This document shows positions 40,868-51,672 of a DNA stretch of 64,000 bases, one piece after another (the first letter of the stretch is position 1; each line of letters begins with the position of its first letter). Where the stretch lies: NCBI GenBank assembly GCA_023212695.1, contig JALCCG010000056.1, forward strand, positions 1 to 64,000, written 5' to 3'. The stretch is from Sporisorium sorghi (Eukaryota > Basidiomycota > Ustilaginomycetes > Ustilaginales > Ustilaginaceae). Below the pieces are notes generated by a model. It worked only from the letters and a program-made list of their open reading frames with translations, made no database searches and was not told where the DNA came from. Both the position numbers and the translations under genes were made by a program.

Positions 40868-42562
40868 CTACCGCCGTGAACTATCCCGTTGTCGATGTCG
40901 GTCATCATCATCACGTCGTCTCTCCTCATGCCTACGATCATGACGCTCGCGATCCCGATCGCGCTCTTTCCGGTCTTCTCGATCCCGATGCGACCCTTCA
41001 GAGCGACTCGGTTCGTCTCGACGAGATGTAGACTTGCGATGGTGCCTCTCATCGTCGTCGTCGTCGTCGTCGTTGCGGTGTCTCCTGTACGAATGCCTGT
41101 CGTCGCGACTTCGAGCATCGTCGCCCTCGTGACGGCGGGATCGATAATCGCGCTCTCGGTCACGATCGTAGCGTGCTGAGTCTGAGCGTGCGGCAGACGA
41201 AGATGAACCCCGACTGTGCCTTCGGTCATCGTCCTCCTCGTCTCGTCTGGACCTCTTGTGGGCTCTTTCCCTCTCTCGGCGATCGTCTTGATTGTCGTGA
41301 TGCCGCCTATCTCGTCGACGGTCCTTATCGTACCGCGACGAAGCTTGACCGCCGTCCCTCTGCTGATCACGCCTACTGCGAGCACCGTCACGCCCATCCT
41401 CTCGAGGACGATGCGAGTCCACCCTCGCCTTTGACCCGCCGGCCCCACCCGACCTCGCGTCCGCACCCCACCCGTAATGCCCCTTGGGCGCCTCCCTCCC
41501 TCCATTCCTCTTCTTCACCCAATCGCCATGCAGCCGACTCACGCTCTGCGAAAAGTCCACCCAGATCCTTCGATCGTCCACCAGCACATTCTGCATCTTG
41601 AAATACGCCCTCTCCGCGTCGCCCTTCTTGTCAAACTCAATGAAAGCATACTGCAGCGAGTCGCCCGTCTTCTTGTCGCGGATTACCTCGCACGACAGGA
41701 TGCGGCCGAAGCGCGAAAAGATGAGCTCGAGGTCGTCGCTGCGCGTCACTGGGTTGAGCTTGCACACGAACAGGCTGTTTTCCGGCGGCCGGATTTCGGC
41801 GAAGGGCAGATCGCCGACCATTTCGAGCGTGAGGGCTGCGGCGTTGGTGTCGGCGGCGCGGCGGCGCTGTTCTTTTTCGGCTGCATCGTCGTCTGAAGAA
41901 AGGTCTTCGTCGTCCGCGAGTCGGAGCGCGCGGATCTGTGAGGGCGTGGGTGAGGGCGATCGCGACGGCGGGACGAGTCCGTCCAGATCCGGAAAGGGGT
42001 CTTCGAGCACCACGACGTGTCGGATGCGGATGTCCTTGAGCGGTCGATTCTGGTCGTCGGTATACGCCTCGTTGATCTTGTCCAGCGTCCCGCCCGGCTC
42101 TTGCCCCTCGACCACCATGCCGAAAGGCGCGTGCTTGCCATCTAGATAATCGATGCCGTCCTTGAGCGTGATGAAGAACTGCGATCCGCCGATCAGCTGA
42201 TCGCCTGCATCCGTTCCGTCCACATCATGCACACTCTTCTTGTCGCGGACACACACAAACGAGACGGTGCCCTTCTTGGTGTGCTTGAGCTGATCGCCCG
42301 CCGTCTCTGGATGGAAGTAGGTGCCTGTCAAGCGGTCGCGCGAAGTGGATGGCAGTTGCGCCCAGACGCTGAATCCGCCTTTGCCCGTGTTGGTCGGGTC
42401 GCCCGTCTGAGCAAGGAAATCCTTTTCGACGCTGAAGAACGCATTGAACTTGTAGTAGTGCTGCGCACAGAGCTTGAGGAAGTTGGTGCACGAGCGTGGA
42501 GCGAGATCCGTGTAGAGGTCGATGACGATGTCACCCAGCGACGTTTCGAGGAGTACGCTCAT
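40868..42562 (-). CDS. PPIL4: Cyclophilin PPIL4 (peptidyl-prolyl isomerase with RRM)
   Basis: PPIL4-type cyclophilins are nuclear proteins that travel with RNA-processing complexes. The 564-residue product has an N-terminal cyclophilin-like domain (1-about 170: [38 protein letters not shown]), then an RRM (about 250-330: [20 protein letters not shown], with YAFIEF) and a long tail rich in Arg-Asp, Arg-Ser and Arg-Glu pairs. The order is diagnostic for the family. The Arg that drives catalysis in cyclophilin A is not conserved in the loop [14 protein letters not shown], as in other PPIL4 proteins, so isomerase activity may be weak. The gene has no intron. Confidence 0.95.
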   Translation of the reverse strand: MSVLLETSLGDIVIDLYTDLAPRSCTNFLKLCAQHYYKFNAFFSVEKDFLAQTGDPTNTGKGGFSVWAQLPSTSRDRLTGTYFHPETAGDQLKHTKKGTVSFVCVRDKKSVHDVDGTDAGDQLIGGSQFFITLKDGIDYLDGKHAPFGMVVEGQEPGGTLDKINEAYTDDQNRPLKDIRIRHVVVLEDPFPDLDGLVPPSRSPSPTPSQIRALRLADDEDLSSDDDAAEKEQRRRAADTNAAALTLEMVGDLPFAEIRPPENSLFVCKLNPVTRSDDLELIFSRFGRILSCEVIRDKKTGDSLQYAFIEFDKKGDAERAYFKMQNVLVDDRRIWVDFSQSVSRLHGDWVKKRNGGREAPKGHYGWGADARSGGAGGSKARVDSHRPREDGRDGARSRRDQQRDGGQASSRYDKDRRRDRRHHDNQDDRRERERAHKRSRRDEEDDDRRHSRGSSSSAARSDSARYDRDRERDYRSRRHEGDDARSRDDRHSYRRHRNDDDDDDDERHHRKSTSRRDEPSRSEGSHRDREDRKERDRDRERHDRRHEERRRDDDDRHRQRDSSRR

Positions 42563-43001
42563 CGTAGCGAAGTGTGATGGGAGAGCAGTTGACGATGGCT
42601 AGGGCTTCATTGTTGGTTGAGTCGTTGGTGCTGTCGGTCTTTGTTGTTGGTCGTGAGGGAAGGAGGAAGAAGAAGAAGTTGGCAAAAGAACAACACTTGA
42701 ATTGGCAAAATTCTCGGCTGCTCAGCCTCAGACAAAAACGGCCAAAGGTGGAGAGGAAAACGCTCAGCTCGACATCGACCTCACCAACCAAGCTCAACTT
42801 CGCCTTGCTCTCATTCATCCTTTGCAATGACGACTGCAGACGCTTGGATCTCCAACTCCTAAAGCGAAAAAAGCTATGCCACTCTGTTCGCGTCTCTGTG
42901 CCTGTCCGCAGCTCACCACGCATCACATCCAGAACAGCCGACCAATGTATGCTCGACCACGTCGAATTCAAGGACGGCAACCAACCAAAATTTACACACG
43001 C
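42563..43001. other. Spacer between PPIL4 and the OSBP gene
   Basis: PPIL4 promoter and OSBP 3' region. Frames crossing it have no family features. Confidence 0.45.
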
Positions 43002-44153
43002 CTAGTGAACACGAGGCTTGCTGCGATATCCATCCTCGGTAGCAGGCTGACCCTTGAACATGGCAGCGAGCTGCGAGTACTCCTGGTCATCTTCGACATG
43101 CACAAAGTGCTCGAGCTGGTGCGGTGTGCCGGCCGCCGCCTCGTCCTTGCGCTTCTGCCTCTGCGCGTTCTCGATCTTGGCCTTGTCCCTCGACGCGGTC
43201 TCGTAATCGCCGGTCCTAATGCCCTGTGCCACGGTCTTCCACACTTTGCGGCTCTCCATGTCGCCCTGCTTCTCCACAGGTTCCACCGAGACCTCTTCGC
43301 GTTCGGTGGAGGCGTCCCAGAACACCTCGTTGCTCTTGCCCGAGATCGACTTGCCCTTGTAGCTGCTCACGCCTGCCCATTCGCCTTCGACCGTGTAGAG
43401 CGTGTTGCCGCCCGCGCCTATGGTCGCTTTGAACGAGTGCGCCTTGCCCGAAAAGTAGCCTTTGCCCGTGTACGTGAGCGTGGTGAGCAGACCCGTGGTC
43501 GACTGGATGTACGAGTTGCCCGTCAGCTCGACATACGGCGAGCCGTACCACAGACCCTCGATGAGCAGGTTGGGCAGTGTGATGAGGTACAGCTCCTCCT
43601 TGTCGCTGCCCGCCAGCTTGACGCGCAAAATGGCGTGGCCGACCTGCTTGACCTGGATCGTGCGCCCGGAGAACGACGTCTTTTGCGCACAGTGGCCCTC
43701 GAGCGTGATGCCGGCCGTCTTGTTCTCGATGTGGTACGCGGTGACGGGCGGGTGGTGCGACACCTGCTCTGCCGTAAGGACGGTCTCGCCACGACCGCCC
43801 TTGTCCGGCCACTTGCCCAGGAACAGCTCGCCGAGGATGGGGTTGAGCGGCTTCTTCTCGGATCCCATCGACGTGTTGCGCGCAGTAAACTGACCCTTGA
43901 GCGTGCCGATGAACCACTTGAGCACGAGGTTCATGCGCTCCACCTCGTCCTTTCCTGACGCGATCTTGGCGAATTCATCTGGATGCTCGCCCCAGTACGC
44001 CGGGAACTCGACCAACGAGACGGGAGAAAGGATGAACGACGGCGCGGTGAGCGAAGACAGGTCACCAGAGAAGGTGGCGATCGACTTGAGGAACTGGCCC
44101 CATCCCTGTCGCTGCTCCTTGGGGACAGCACCTCCGACCTCTTCTTCACCCAT
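43002..44153 (-). CDS. KES1: Oxysterol-binding protein, Kes1/Osh4 type
   Basis: Kes1/Osh4 swaps sterol for phosphatidylinositol-4-phosphate between membranes and regulates Golgi traffic. The 383-residue product is only the sterol-binding domain, like Osh4, with no PH or ankyrin part. The signature EQVSHHPP lies at 129-136 and the phosphoinositide-binding KPLNPILGE at 101-109. The N-terminal lid region is present (WGQFLKSIATFSGDLSSLTAP). The C-terminal end is Lys/Arg-rich, then acidic. ATG at 44153 is the only reasonable start. No intron. Confidence 0.94.
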   Translation of the reverse strand: MGEEEVGGAVPKEQRQGWGQFLKSIATFSGDLSSLTAPSFILSPVSLVEFPAYWGEHPDEFAKIASGKDEVERMNLVLKWFIGTLKGQFTARNTSMGSEKKPLNPILGELFLGKWPDKGGRGETVLTAEQVSHHPPVTAYHIENKTAGITLEGHCAQKTSFSGRTIQVKQVGHAILRVKLAGSDKEELYLITLPNLLIEGLWYGSPYVELTGNSYIQSTTGLLTTLTYTGKGYFSGKAHSFKATIGAGGNTLYTVEGEWAGVSSYKGKSISGKSNEVFWDASTEREEVSVEPVEKQGDMESRKVWKTVAQGIRTGDYETASRDKAKIENAQRQKRKDEAAAGTPHQLEHFVHVEDDQEYSQLAAMFKGQPATEDGYRSKPRVH

Positions 44154-44815
44154 GTTGATTGTTGTTGTTGCTGCTGCTGGGGACGACGCGGATCTGTGTC
44201 TATGTGCTGGACTCTAGCTTGGCCCGATGCTGTTCGGAATCGCAAAGGGCTTTCCTTTGTTATTGTTATTGTTGTTGTTGTTGTTGAGCGGGGATGACGA
44301 TGATGATGGTGGTGGTGGTGGTGGTGGACGATAGTGAGCAGCGTATCTGTCGCAGTGTCGGTGTGCGCCTGTGTGGAGTGTTGCGAGCTCTTTCTCTCTC
44401 TCTCTCTCTCTCTGTCACGATGCTCACTTTTTTCCCGCTTGGCTATTTACAGCAGCAGGCGAAAGTGGGCTCGTGCTCCTTTTTCACCTCGCTCCTCATC
44501 AAAAGGTGTGATGGATGAGAGCATCGACCGTCATCCTCGACCACGTTTTTGCCTGCGAGAAAAAAAAGGGGTCAGTCACACCGAGTGCGCTCTAACAAAA
44601 AAAAACCAAAAAATCGACCTTGCCAACCTCAACCGCTATCGACTCGCTTTCGGCGATCCGGGTCATAACAAATGCATTGCGAGTGCAGAATCCAGACATG
44701 AGTGAAGCAGGACCGAACGATAAGAGTACAGAGAATTAAGGTTTACAGACGGACAATATCAAAGAGAGGTTTCCAAACAGCACGCAACGATAGAAGACAG
44801 TGGAACCAGCGTCGC
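44154..44815. other. Spacer with (CT)n
   Basis: OSBP promoter and CHK1 3' region. (CT)n occurs at 44393-44413 and (TTG)n at 44262-44286. No gene is seen. Confidence 0.5.
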
Positions 44816-46819
44816 TCAGGTCGAGATGAGGGTCGCCCGAATCTCCGGACGGCGACAGATCTCTCGGAACAGTCTTCGCCATTCCAGCGGATCGCCCTTG
44901 CTCTTCTGCATCACCACCAAACACTTGGCCGCAGCATCGTCAGACGCCGACGCCGCATCTGAGCCCGTATCCGGCGCGACGAGGTTCTCCACGCGTACAT
45001 CGCCCCTGAGCGGGCATTTGCGCTTGTCCATCGTCGCGAAACGCACACGCGCACCTCGCGAGCCGATCACCACCCTCTTGCCGGTTGCCGTCGTCGAGGG
45101 CGAGCGGGAAGCGTCATCACTCGAACCCGCTGCATCGGGCTCGCCGCCCTCGACCATAAAGTTGTACGCCTCCTCGAGCTCCTCCTGGTCACCGATGGCC
45201 GTGACCGCGTTGCGGATCGCCAGCCCGTCGAGCAAGCTCGTCACGAGGCCCACCATGGTCGCTGCTGAGGCTGACGAGAAAAAGCGCGTGAGGTGCGGCG
45301 AGAAGCGCAGATGCGAACTCCCCGCGCCCGCCATGTGCGTGAGCGCCTCGAACTGCGTAAAGTGGTTGAGTGCCTGTGTGAACTGCGACGCGCCGGGCAT
45401 GGCCATCTCGGCGCCCATGCCGCTGCCAGATGAGGAGAACTCGACTCGGCGCGTCGAGATGTGCTGGCTCATGGCCAGGCGGCGCGACACGTCGTCGCTG
45501 CTTGTGGCGATCGCTGGCATCGCGGTTGACGATGGCAGTGCCAAGCCGACGCTGGGACCTGCGTCGTCTCGCCATCCGCGCGCTACGGATCGGCCCGCTG
45601 CCAAGCCGAACGAGCTGTTCGGGATCGCCTCGGGCTGAGTGAGAGATACGTTCTCGGGCACCTGTGCTCGCTGTCCGTCCGTGTGGAGCTCGAGTCGACG
45701 TGCTGCTGCGGCTGCGGCGTTGTTGATCTCCAAGTTGATATCGCCCGAGACCGCAAGACCCTGCAGCAGCTTCTCGGCGAGGTTGACGGGATCGTTGCAC
45801 TTGCCTTTCTGCGTCATGAGGTCGTTGGCGCGCTTGAACCAGCGATGGCGCCGGATGCCCTCGAACGTGATGCGCTTCTCTGGGTTGGGGTGCATCATTT
45901 TCTTCAGCAACGACAGCGCGTCGCTCGGAATCTTGGTCCATGGGTCGTACGCAAAGAGCTCTCCGGTGCGATAGGCGTTGTACTCGGGCGATCTCGACGT
46001 GGGCTCGTCCCACGGTGTGCTTCCGACCAGCATGGCGAACAGCACCACACCCGAGCTCCACACATCGACAGGCTCGCCACGGTACGGCTTGCCGTTCATC
46101 TCGGGCGCAATGTACGGCAAAGACCCGCAGGCGCCCGTCAGCTCGCGCTCCTTGCCCTTGTACTTGTACACGGAGCACAGACCGAAATCGGCGATCTTGA
46201 GGTTGCCCTCTGCATCGAGCATCATATTTTCCGGCTTGATGTCGCGGTGCGTGACGCCCTGCGAATGGATGTACTCCAGCCCAGCCAGCAGCTGCTGGAA
46301 GTAGAAATGCGCCAGGTCCTCCTCGACGCCGTAGTCGGGTGCGATCTTATCGAACAGATCACCACCGGCTCCGAGCTCGAGCACCATGTAGAGTCCCGGG
46401 ACGTAGTTGTCTTCGTGCGAGGGCGAGCTGAGCATCTTCTGACGCTCCTTGTCGCGCGCCTTGATGGATTCCTGCGTGGTGGCGACGGCCTCGCCCATCA
46501 AAATGCCCTTTTCCTTTCCCGCATTGCCGTTCTTGTCTACGCCGCGTTCGACGGCACCGAGGAACTCGAGCACGTTGGGGTGTTTGAGGATCGAGTGCAC
46601 CTGAACCTCCTTTTGCAGCGCTCGCCGATCGATGGGGTACTTGTTCGAACGGTTGGGTGCGTACGAGATGACCTTGATGGCCGCGACGGGATTGGATTTG
46701 GACGAAGGGTTGACGGCACGAAAGACCTTGCTGAAGCCGCCTCCGCCGATCAGCTGGACGATGCGGTAGTCGAGAACGGGCGGATACGACTGCCCTGTCG
46801 AGGAGGTGGGGATCGGCAT
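44816..46819 (-). CDS. CHK1: DNA-damage checkpoint kinase Chk1
   Basis: Chk1 delays mitosis when DNA is damaged or replication stalls. The 667-residue product has the kinase domain first (about 15-335): G-loop GGGGFSKV at 25-32, Lys49, catalytic HRDIKPEN at 191-198 with Asp193, DFG at 211-213 and APE at 238-240. Chk1-like features are FAMLVGSTPWDEP and ITFEGIRRHRWFKR. The C-terminal half has a Ser-rich linker and a KA1-like end with VVMQKSKGDPLEWRRLFREI, like the terminal domain of Chk1. A 50-residue insert between kinase strands 4 and 5 (about 92-141) is unusual. The gene diverges from CSN7 over about 600 bp. No intron. Confidence 0.9.
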   Translation of the reverse strand: MPIPTSSTGQSYPPVLDYRIVQLIGGGGFSKVFRAVNPSSKSNPVAAIKVISYAPNRSNKYPIDRRALQKEVQVHSILKHPNVLEFLGAVERGVDKNGNAGKEKGILMGEAVATTQESIKARDKERQKMLSSPSHEDNYVPGLYMVLELGAGGDLFDKIAPDYGVEEDLAHFYFQQLLAGLEYIHSQGVTHRDIKPENMMLDAEGNLKIADFGLCSVYKYKGKERELTGACGSLPYIAPEMNGKPYRGEPVDVWSSGVVLFAMLVGSTPWDEPTSRSPEYNAYRTGELFAYDPWTKIPSDALSLLKKMMHPNPEKRITFEGIRRHRWFKRANDLMTQKGKCNDPVNLAEKLLQGLAVSGDINLEINNAAAAAARRLELHTDGQRAQVPENVSLTQPEAIPNSSFGLAAGRSVARGWRDDAGPSVGLALPSSTAMPAIATSSDDVSRRLAMSQHISTRRVEFSSSGSGMGAEMAMPGASQFTQALNHFTQFEALTHMAGAGSSHLRFSPHLTRFFSSASAATMVGLVTSLLDGLAIRNAVTAIGDQEELEEAYNFMVEGGEPDAAGSSDDASRSPSTTATGKRVVIGSRGARVRFATMDKRKCPLRGDVRVENLVAPDTGSDAASASDDAAAKCLVVMQKSKGDPLEWRRLFREICRRPEIRATLIST

Positions 46820-46913
46820 GTTTGCAGCCTAGGAGCGAGTTTTCAGGTGATCCGATGCTGCAGTCGCTGCTTCTAGAGAAGGGAGATGGCGAGGGCTAGG
46901 ATGGATGGAGGAA

Positions 46914-46952
<39 letters not shown>

Positions 46953-47423
46953 TCTGGGTGGAGGACAGATCAAACTCTCTTGGCTCTCTGTGTCAAAAAT
47001 TTCGTTTGGTTGGTCGAGTGTTGTTCTCCAAGTCGGCCAGTGGCGAGTGGCGAGCACTGGCGCGATTGACGCGTCGAGTAGAGTGCACAAAATCGACTCA
47101 GCCACGAGCCCACTTTGCGATTTTTTTTGATTTTTTTTTTTTTTTTTTTTTGGTCTGTTCAAAAAGCAGGTCTCACATCCAAGCAAAAAATGCACACACG
47201 CCGCACGGACGCATCGACTCAGCTTTCTCATCATCACTCCACTCCATCTTCCAGCATCGATCATCACCACCACGCACCTCCATCTTGAACCTTCTGAGCC
47301 TCTCGAAGCTCGTCTGTAATCTGCCAAGCATCGAAGAAGGCCTCCTCACTCGAAGAGTTCAACGAAAGCTCGCTGTCACACGACCCTGTTTGTTCTGAAG
47401 GACGCACGAATCGACCCACGACC
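46820..47423. other. Divergent promoter of CHK1 and CSN7
   Basis: A (GA)16 tract at 46919-46950 and a T-run at 47131-47151 lie in the shared 604 bp. Such tracts tend to keep nucleosomes away; a shared control of both genes is possible but not shown. Confidence 0.5.
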
Positions 47424-48359
47424 ATGGCCGCCGTAGCCTCGTCATCATCATCAACGCTCGCGCCCTCATCATCAACATCGCGCTTGGAGCCACTGCTCCT
47501 CCTCGCACGATCCACAAAGCCACGCGGTGCAGCAGCGGCCAACCTGATCCACCAAGCCATCGCTGCACCCGGCGTGTTCTTCTTCGGCGAGCTGTTTGAC
47601 GTCCCTGGCGTTGCGGAGCTCGCCTCACCTTCCGACTCTGCATCGTCACAGCTGCAGGCGGCGTACCAGCTGCTGTGCCTCTTCACGTACGGCATGTATA
47701 GCGACTATGTGCACCTCGTTCAGTCAGGCGGCATCGCGGAACTGTCGAGAGTCGAGCTCCAAAAACTGAGGCAGCTCACTCTACTGTCCCTGGCGTACCA
47801 GCACAAGTCCCTACCTTACGCTACGCTGCACGCCTCGCTCGGCATCGACTCCACCACCAGAGAGCTGGAGGACCTCATCATCGAGACCGTCTACGCGGGT
47901 CTAGTCTCGGGGAAGCTCAACGAGCTGCAGGCGCGCTTCGAAGTGCACCACGTCCAGGGCCGCGATGTGCCGCATCCGGAGAGGCTCGTGCAGCCCGCGC
48001 TGCAAGCTCTGCCTTCAGTTGCGAGCGGGGAGGGAGGCGCGCGGCTGGAGGGAGTGTATGCGTCGCTGCACGGATGGCAGGCGACGACGGTGTCGCTGCT
48101 GGCGAGTCTGCAGGCGCGCATGGACAGCGCAAGGGCGAGTGCGGCAGACTCGGAGCAGCTGCGTCAGCAGCATCACCAGGCGCTGCTGAACAATTTGGTC
48201 GAGGCACAGCAGCAGATTGAGGCGCAACAAGAGCAGCAGCAGCGCAAAGGCAAGGCAGCGGCGAACGCGATGGAGATTGACGAGGATAATTCGCGCGCTG
48301 CGGCGAGGAAGGAGGCGGCTGTGGGTGGTGCGAGGGGCAACAAGCGGTCTCGCGCGTGA
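47424..48359 (+). CDS. CSN7: COP9 signalosome subunit 7
   Basis: CSN7 is a PCI subunit of the complex that removes NEDD8 from cullins. The 311-residue product has the family N-terminus (LLLLARSTKPRGAAAANLIHQ, then APGVFFFGELFDVPGVAEL), followed by the PCI winged helix (KLRQLTLLSLAYQHKSLPYA, LEDLIIETVYAGLVSGKL). The C-terminal helix is Gln-rich and ends in a basic stretch (RGNKRSRA) that may be a nuclear signal. With CAND1 about 43 kb away, two regulators of the cullin cycle lie in this window. No intron. The 3' end is 196 bp from the convergent CTL gene. Confidence 0.92.
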   Translation: MAAVASSSSSTLAPSSSTSRLEPLLLLARSTKPRGAAAANLIHQAIAAPGVFFFGELFDVPGVAELASPSDSASSQLQAAYQLLCLFTYGMYSDYVHLVQSGGIAELSRVELQKLRQLTLLSLAYQHKSLPYATLHASLGIDSTTRELEDLIIETVYAGLVSGKLNELQARFEVHHVQGRDVPHPERLVQPALQALPSVASGEGGARLEGVYASLHGWQATTVSLLASLQARMDSARASAADSEQLRQQHHQALLNNLVEAQQQIEAQQEQQQRKGKAAANAMEIDEDNSRAAARKEAAVGGARGNKRSRA

Positions 48360-48555
48360 TTAGAACGGCTGATCAGCGGGTCACACAGTCACTTCGAATG
48401 CCAGCTGGTCCGCACTTCATCATCAGACACAACACACGACAGGCATGTCCGACAAAAGTGGTGCGCAACATGAAATTTCGTCGTCGTCCAAGAGCGAACA
48501 ATCTGAGCCCGTAACATCAAGATTCAGTGAGAGCGTACAGCGTTCGGAGCAGTCA

Positions 48556-51500
48556 TCAAAACGGAAGAATGGAATCAGACACGTCCGACGGCTTGGCCGT
48601 GAACGCCTCGGCGGCCTTGGGGCAGTGCTCGTCGTTCGACGCATGGTCGATGGCGTAGCACAGGTAGAGCGTGTCCGAGGCATTGCTCAACACATCGGCA
48701 CACAGCCGCAGCGTCCAGTAGGGGAGCAGGCCGCACAGCAAGCCTACGAGGGGAGCATCGGCAGGGACGTGCAGCTGATGCGCCGAGAACAGGAAGCCCA
48801 CCAGCCCAGCGAGGAACGACAGCGCAATCGCAGTCAGATCCAGGACCAAGTTGATCACGAGCCCTTCCATGACGCCCTGCACGCCTCCGCGGCTCACCAG
48901 CTGCGCACTCTTCTTGGCGGCCGTCCAGAAGCCATCGCCCGTAACACCGACGTAGACCAGCGCCAAGTCGCTGTAGCTCTGCAGCACCGCTCCGAGCCCC
49001 GCCAGCAGCACAACGACGTGCGTCAGAGGCTGCAGCAGCTTGGGCACCCTGCGCTGCGTCGTAGCGTCCGAGATGCGTCGTGCCGTCTCTGCGACCGCTG
49101 TCAGTGTCTTGACAATGGCCAGGATCAGAGCCGACATGCAGATCGAGCCGAGCGCTGGCCCGGTCGCTCTGGCGAACGAGACGCGCACCACCTCGGTCGG
49201 ATCTGGTGCTGCATGTCGACGCTGCGCCGAGCTGTGGGCGCCCTGCTGCGGATACGAGCCGGGAGCTCCCGGTGCTTCGTCGTAGATCGATTCACCGTCA
49301 AAGATGATGTCGTTGGCGTGCTGCTCATCTGCGCGTCGTCTGTCGAACGACTGTGCTCGCGCATCGCCAGCAGCGCTTGGTCCTGCGTGCCTTTCAGCCG
49401 ACGCTCCCGCACCGGCTTGAGCATCTCCTCCCGCAGCATCGCCCTCGCCAATGCGGTGAAAGTACCAGTGACTGACCACTCCAGCCACCGTCACGCGCTG
49501 CACGCCACGCAGGACGGCCCAGGTCCACAGCCAAGCGCACAGCGTAGCCCAAGCGAGCCACGCGGCCTTGGCGTCGGTTTGCCATTCCATCGAGTCGCCC
49601 ACCTGTCGGCCAAAGTGACCGACAAGGAAGAGCCGCGTGAAGAGGAACAGGAAAGGGATGGTGACAAGTGCAAACACACCGAGCGATGCCAACGCCAGCA
49701 CGAGCAGCGCGGGATGCTTGAGCACCACGTTGCATGACAGCTCGAGAACAGCGATGGATCGCGAGAGTGCTTTGCGACGGTGCCACACCATGCGGGCAAA
49801 GATGATCGCGAGCGCCAAAGGCACAATTGAGATGATTCGCAGACCGGTGGTGCTCCAGCCGCCGCCGGACCACGCCTCATCGTCATAGATGAAGCTTCCC
49901 GCGAAGGCCCACGCCCATCCGAGGCCAAGCACGATGGGGACGCCCATCAAACCGGTTCGCAACACCTTGGCTCCGCCAAAGCGGCCCAGGTTCCGGAGCA
50001 GCAGCAGATTGCCGACGCCTGCAGCGAAAGAAAGCAGGGTGAGCAAGATCAAGATGGGCAAGGAACGTGTGATGGTGTAATAGGAAGATGGTCGCGTCTT
50101 GGGCGTCTTGGGCTGCGTTGGAGTGCGTACGCCCCAGCTCAGGTAGGCTCCAATGAGGATGGTTGCGCAAACGGCTGCGGCGAAGCTGGCGATGGCCGTC
50201 TTGTCTCGATACTTGCCAAACGCGAGGCGATTGGCCCACGGGCCCCAGCCTGCTCTGGCAGGAGGGGCAGGATACAGGTGAATCTCGTCGATTGTATCCT
50301 CTTCGCGCTTGTAATCGTTCAGCCTGCCACCGCCACGACCGGAATGGCGTTGCTTGGAGTGTCGACTGTTGCGGTGAGATGTTGCATCGAGCTCAGAGCC
50401 GTCCGAGTCGACATCGGAGCTGTGCTGGACCGCAATCCTGAGAGGCCGCGCGCTGCCAGAGCCAGACGGCAGCAGAGGCTCGCGCAGGGTAGACGTCATC
50501 TGTCGGGCACGATTGCGAGAGCGGCGACGACTGCGGTGCATGCGACGACCCTCGCCCTCGGTGTCGTAGTCCGACTCTGTGACCGAGGAGGCCGAGACAG
50601 AGCCAGATCTGGAACGCGACATGTCGGAGCGGTCGTCGCCGTCATCTTCTTCGCGTTCATCGTAGATGCTGAACAGTCCTTCGCCTCGACTGCGGTCGCG
50701 ACGGGACGCCTTGCCACGCGCCTTGTTGACTCGAGAGGTTTGAGAGTAGATGGAGGAATCCTGCAGCTGGCTATTGCGCCTGCGATCGTGTTGTGCGTAG
50801 ATGCTAGAGGACGAGGGATCATAGCGAGGCGGATTGCGCGCAGAAGGCAGGTCTGTCTCGATGGTGGATCCGTGAGCGAGCCAGCCTCGTGCTCTGGCGG
50901 CTTCTCGACGCTGGTCTTGAGCGGCAGTGTTCGCCTTGGAGCCTTCGGTAGGCGTGTAGGGCTGTCTGTCGGCAACAGACGCGGGGACGGATCGGTCGTC
51001 CGAGGAGCGACGGTCTTTGGTGCTGGCAAGGCTGTGCTGGCTCGCTCCGTCATCGAGATCTCCATCGGCAAGGAAAGGATCTTGTGCGTCATTGGTGGCG
51101 CTCTGGCGCGGCGCACTCGCTGCTCTTGCAGATGTGCTGGGATACGCCGCCGCGACCCTTTGTTGCGCTGGAAGAGGGTTTGCTGAGCCATCCAAGCTGT
51201 CTGCAAGATCTTCGGAGCGCGAGCTCTCTGCAAGTCGTGAAGCTAGCCCTGGCATGCGTCGATCATCGCGCCAAAGGTCGACATCGTCTTCGTCGTCGAT
51301 CTCGCGGATGAGTGAATCGCGGATTCCATGCCCCGCGCCGCCTGCTGGTCTGCCGCGACCCGGTGCGAGGAAGGAGGCAGGCCCGAAGCGACTAGCGCCG
51401 GTGAGGCTGTGTAGGATACCGCTCTGTGCGCCTGATCTGGGATAGGCTGGCGGTGTTGGGAGGCCGTCGGAGCTGGAGAGGCTGTACTCGGGACCGTAAG

Positions 51501-51672
51501 GGGTGTGACGGTTGTTAGGGTGCGAAAATGGGGCGCCTGAGACGGAAGCGTGACTGTAGAAGAGCGGATCGCTGGGATCGTTGGCGTCCTGATCGGAATC
51601 GACGCCTGGACGGACCGAAGTGGCGAGACCCGAGGAGAGGAAGCGGGATGCGTACTGCGAGAGCGAAGTCAT
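48556..51672 (-). CDS. Choline-transporter-like protein, Pns1/CTL family
   Basis: CTL/Pns1 proteins are multi-pass membrane proteins tied to choline or other solute transport; the substrate in fungi is unclear. The 1038-residue product has a disordered N-terminal half rich in Ser, Asp and Arg (about 1-500), then about ten membrane helices. Family marks include LVSRGGVQGVMEGLVINLVL near residue 920 and DTLYLCYAIDHASNDEHCPK near the C-terminus. The start MTSLSQYASRFLSSGLA at 51672 is the first ATG; the open frame above starts at a GTG. The long tail domain with many RxxS and SP sites is likely phosphorylated. Membrane location is inferred from the family. Confidence 0.88.
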   Translation of the reverse strand: MTSLSQYASRFLSSGLATSVRPGVDSDQDANDPSDPLFYSHASVSGAPFSHPNNRHTPYGPEYSLSSSDGLPTPPAYPRSGAQSGILHSLTGASRFGPASFLAPGRGRPAGGAGHGIRDSLIREIDDEDDVDLWRDDRRMPGLASRLAESSRSEDLADSLDGSANPLPAQQRVAAAYPSTSARAASAPRQSATNDAQDPFLADGDLDDGASQHSLASTKDRRSSDDRSVPASVADRQPYTPTEGSKANTAAQDQRREAARARGWLAHGSTIETDLPSARNPPRYDPSSSSIYAQHDRRRNSQLQDSSIYSQTSRVNKARGKASRRDRSRGEGLFSIYDEREEDDGDDRSDMSRSRSGSVSASSVTESDYDTEGEGRRMHRSRRRSRNRARQMTSTLREPLLPSGSGSARPLRIAVQHSSDVDSDGSELDATSHRNSRHSKQRHSGRGGGRLNDYKREEDTIDEIHLYPAPPARAGWGPWANRLAFGKYRDKTAIASFAAAVCATILIGAYLSWGVRTPTQPKTPKTRPSSYYTITRSLPILILLTLLSFAAGVGNLLLLRNLGRFGGAKVLRTGLMGVPIVLGLGWAWAFAGSFIYDDEAWSGGGWSTTGLRIISIVPLALAIIFARMVWHRRKALSRSIAVLELSCNVVLKHPALLVLALASLGVFALVTIPFLFLFTRLFLVGHFGRQVGDSMEWQTDAKAAWLAWATLCAWLWTWAVLRGVQRVTVAGVVSHWYFHRIGEGDAAGGDAQAGAGASAERHAGPSAAGDARAQSFDRRRADEQHANDIIFDGESIYDEAPGAPGSYPQQGAHSSAQRRHAAPDPTEVVRVSFARATGPALGSICMSALILAIVKTLTAVAETARRISDATTQRRVPKLLQPLTHVVVLLAGLGAVLQSYSDLALVYVGVTGDGFWTAAKKSAQLVSRGGVQGVMEGLVINLVLDLTAIALSFLAGLVGFLFSAHQLHVPADAPLVGLLCGLLPYWTLRLCADVLSNASDTLYLCYAIDHASNDEHCPKAAEAFTAKPSDVSDSILPF

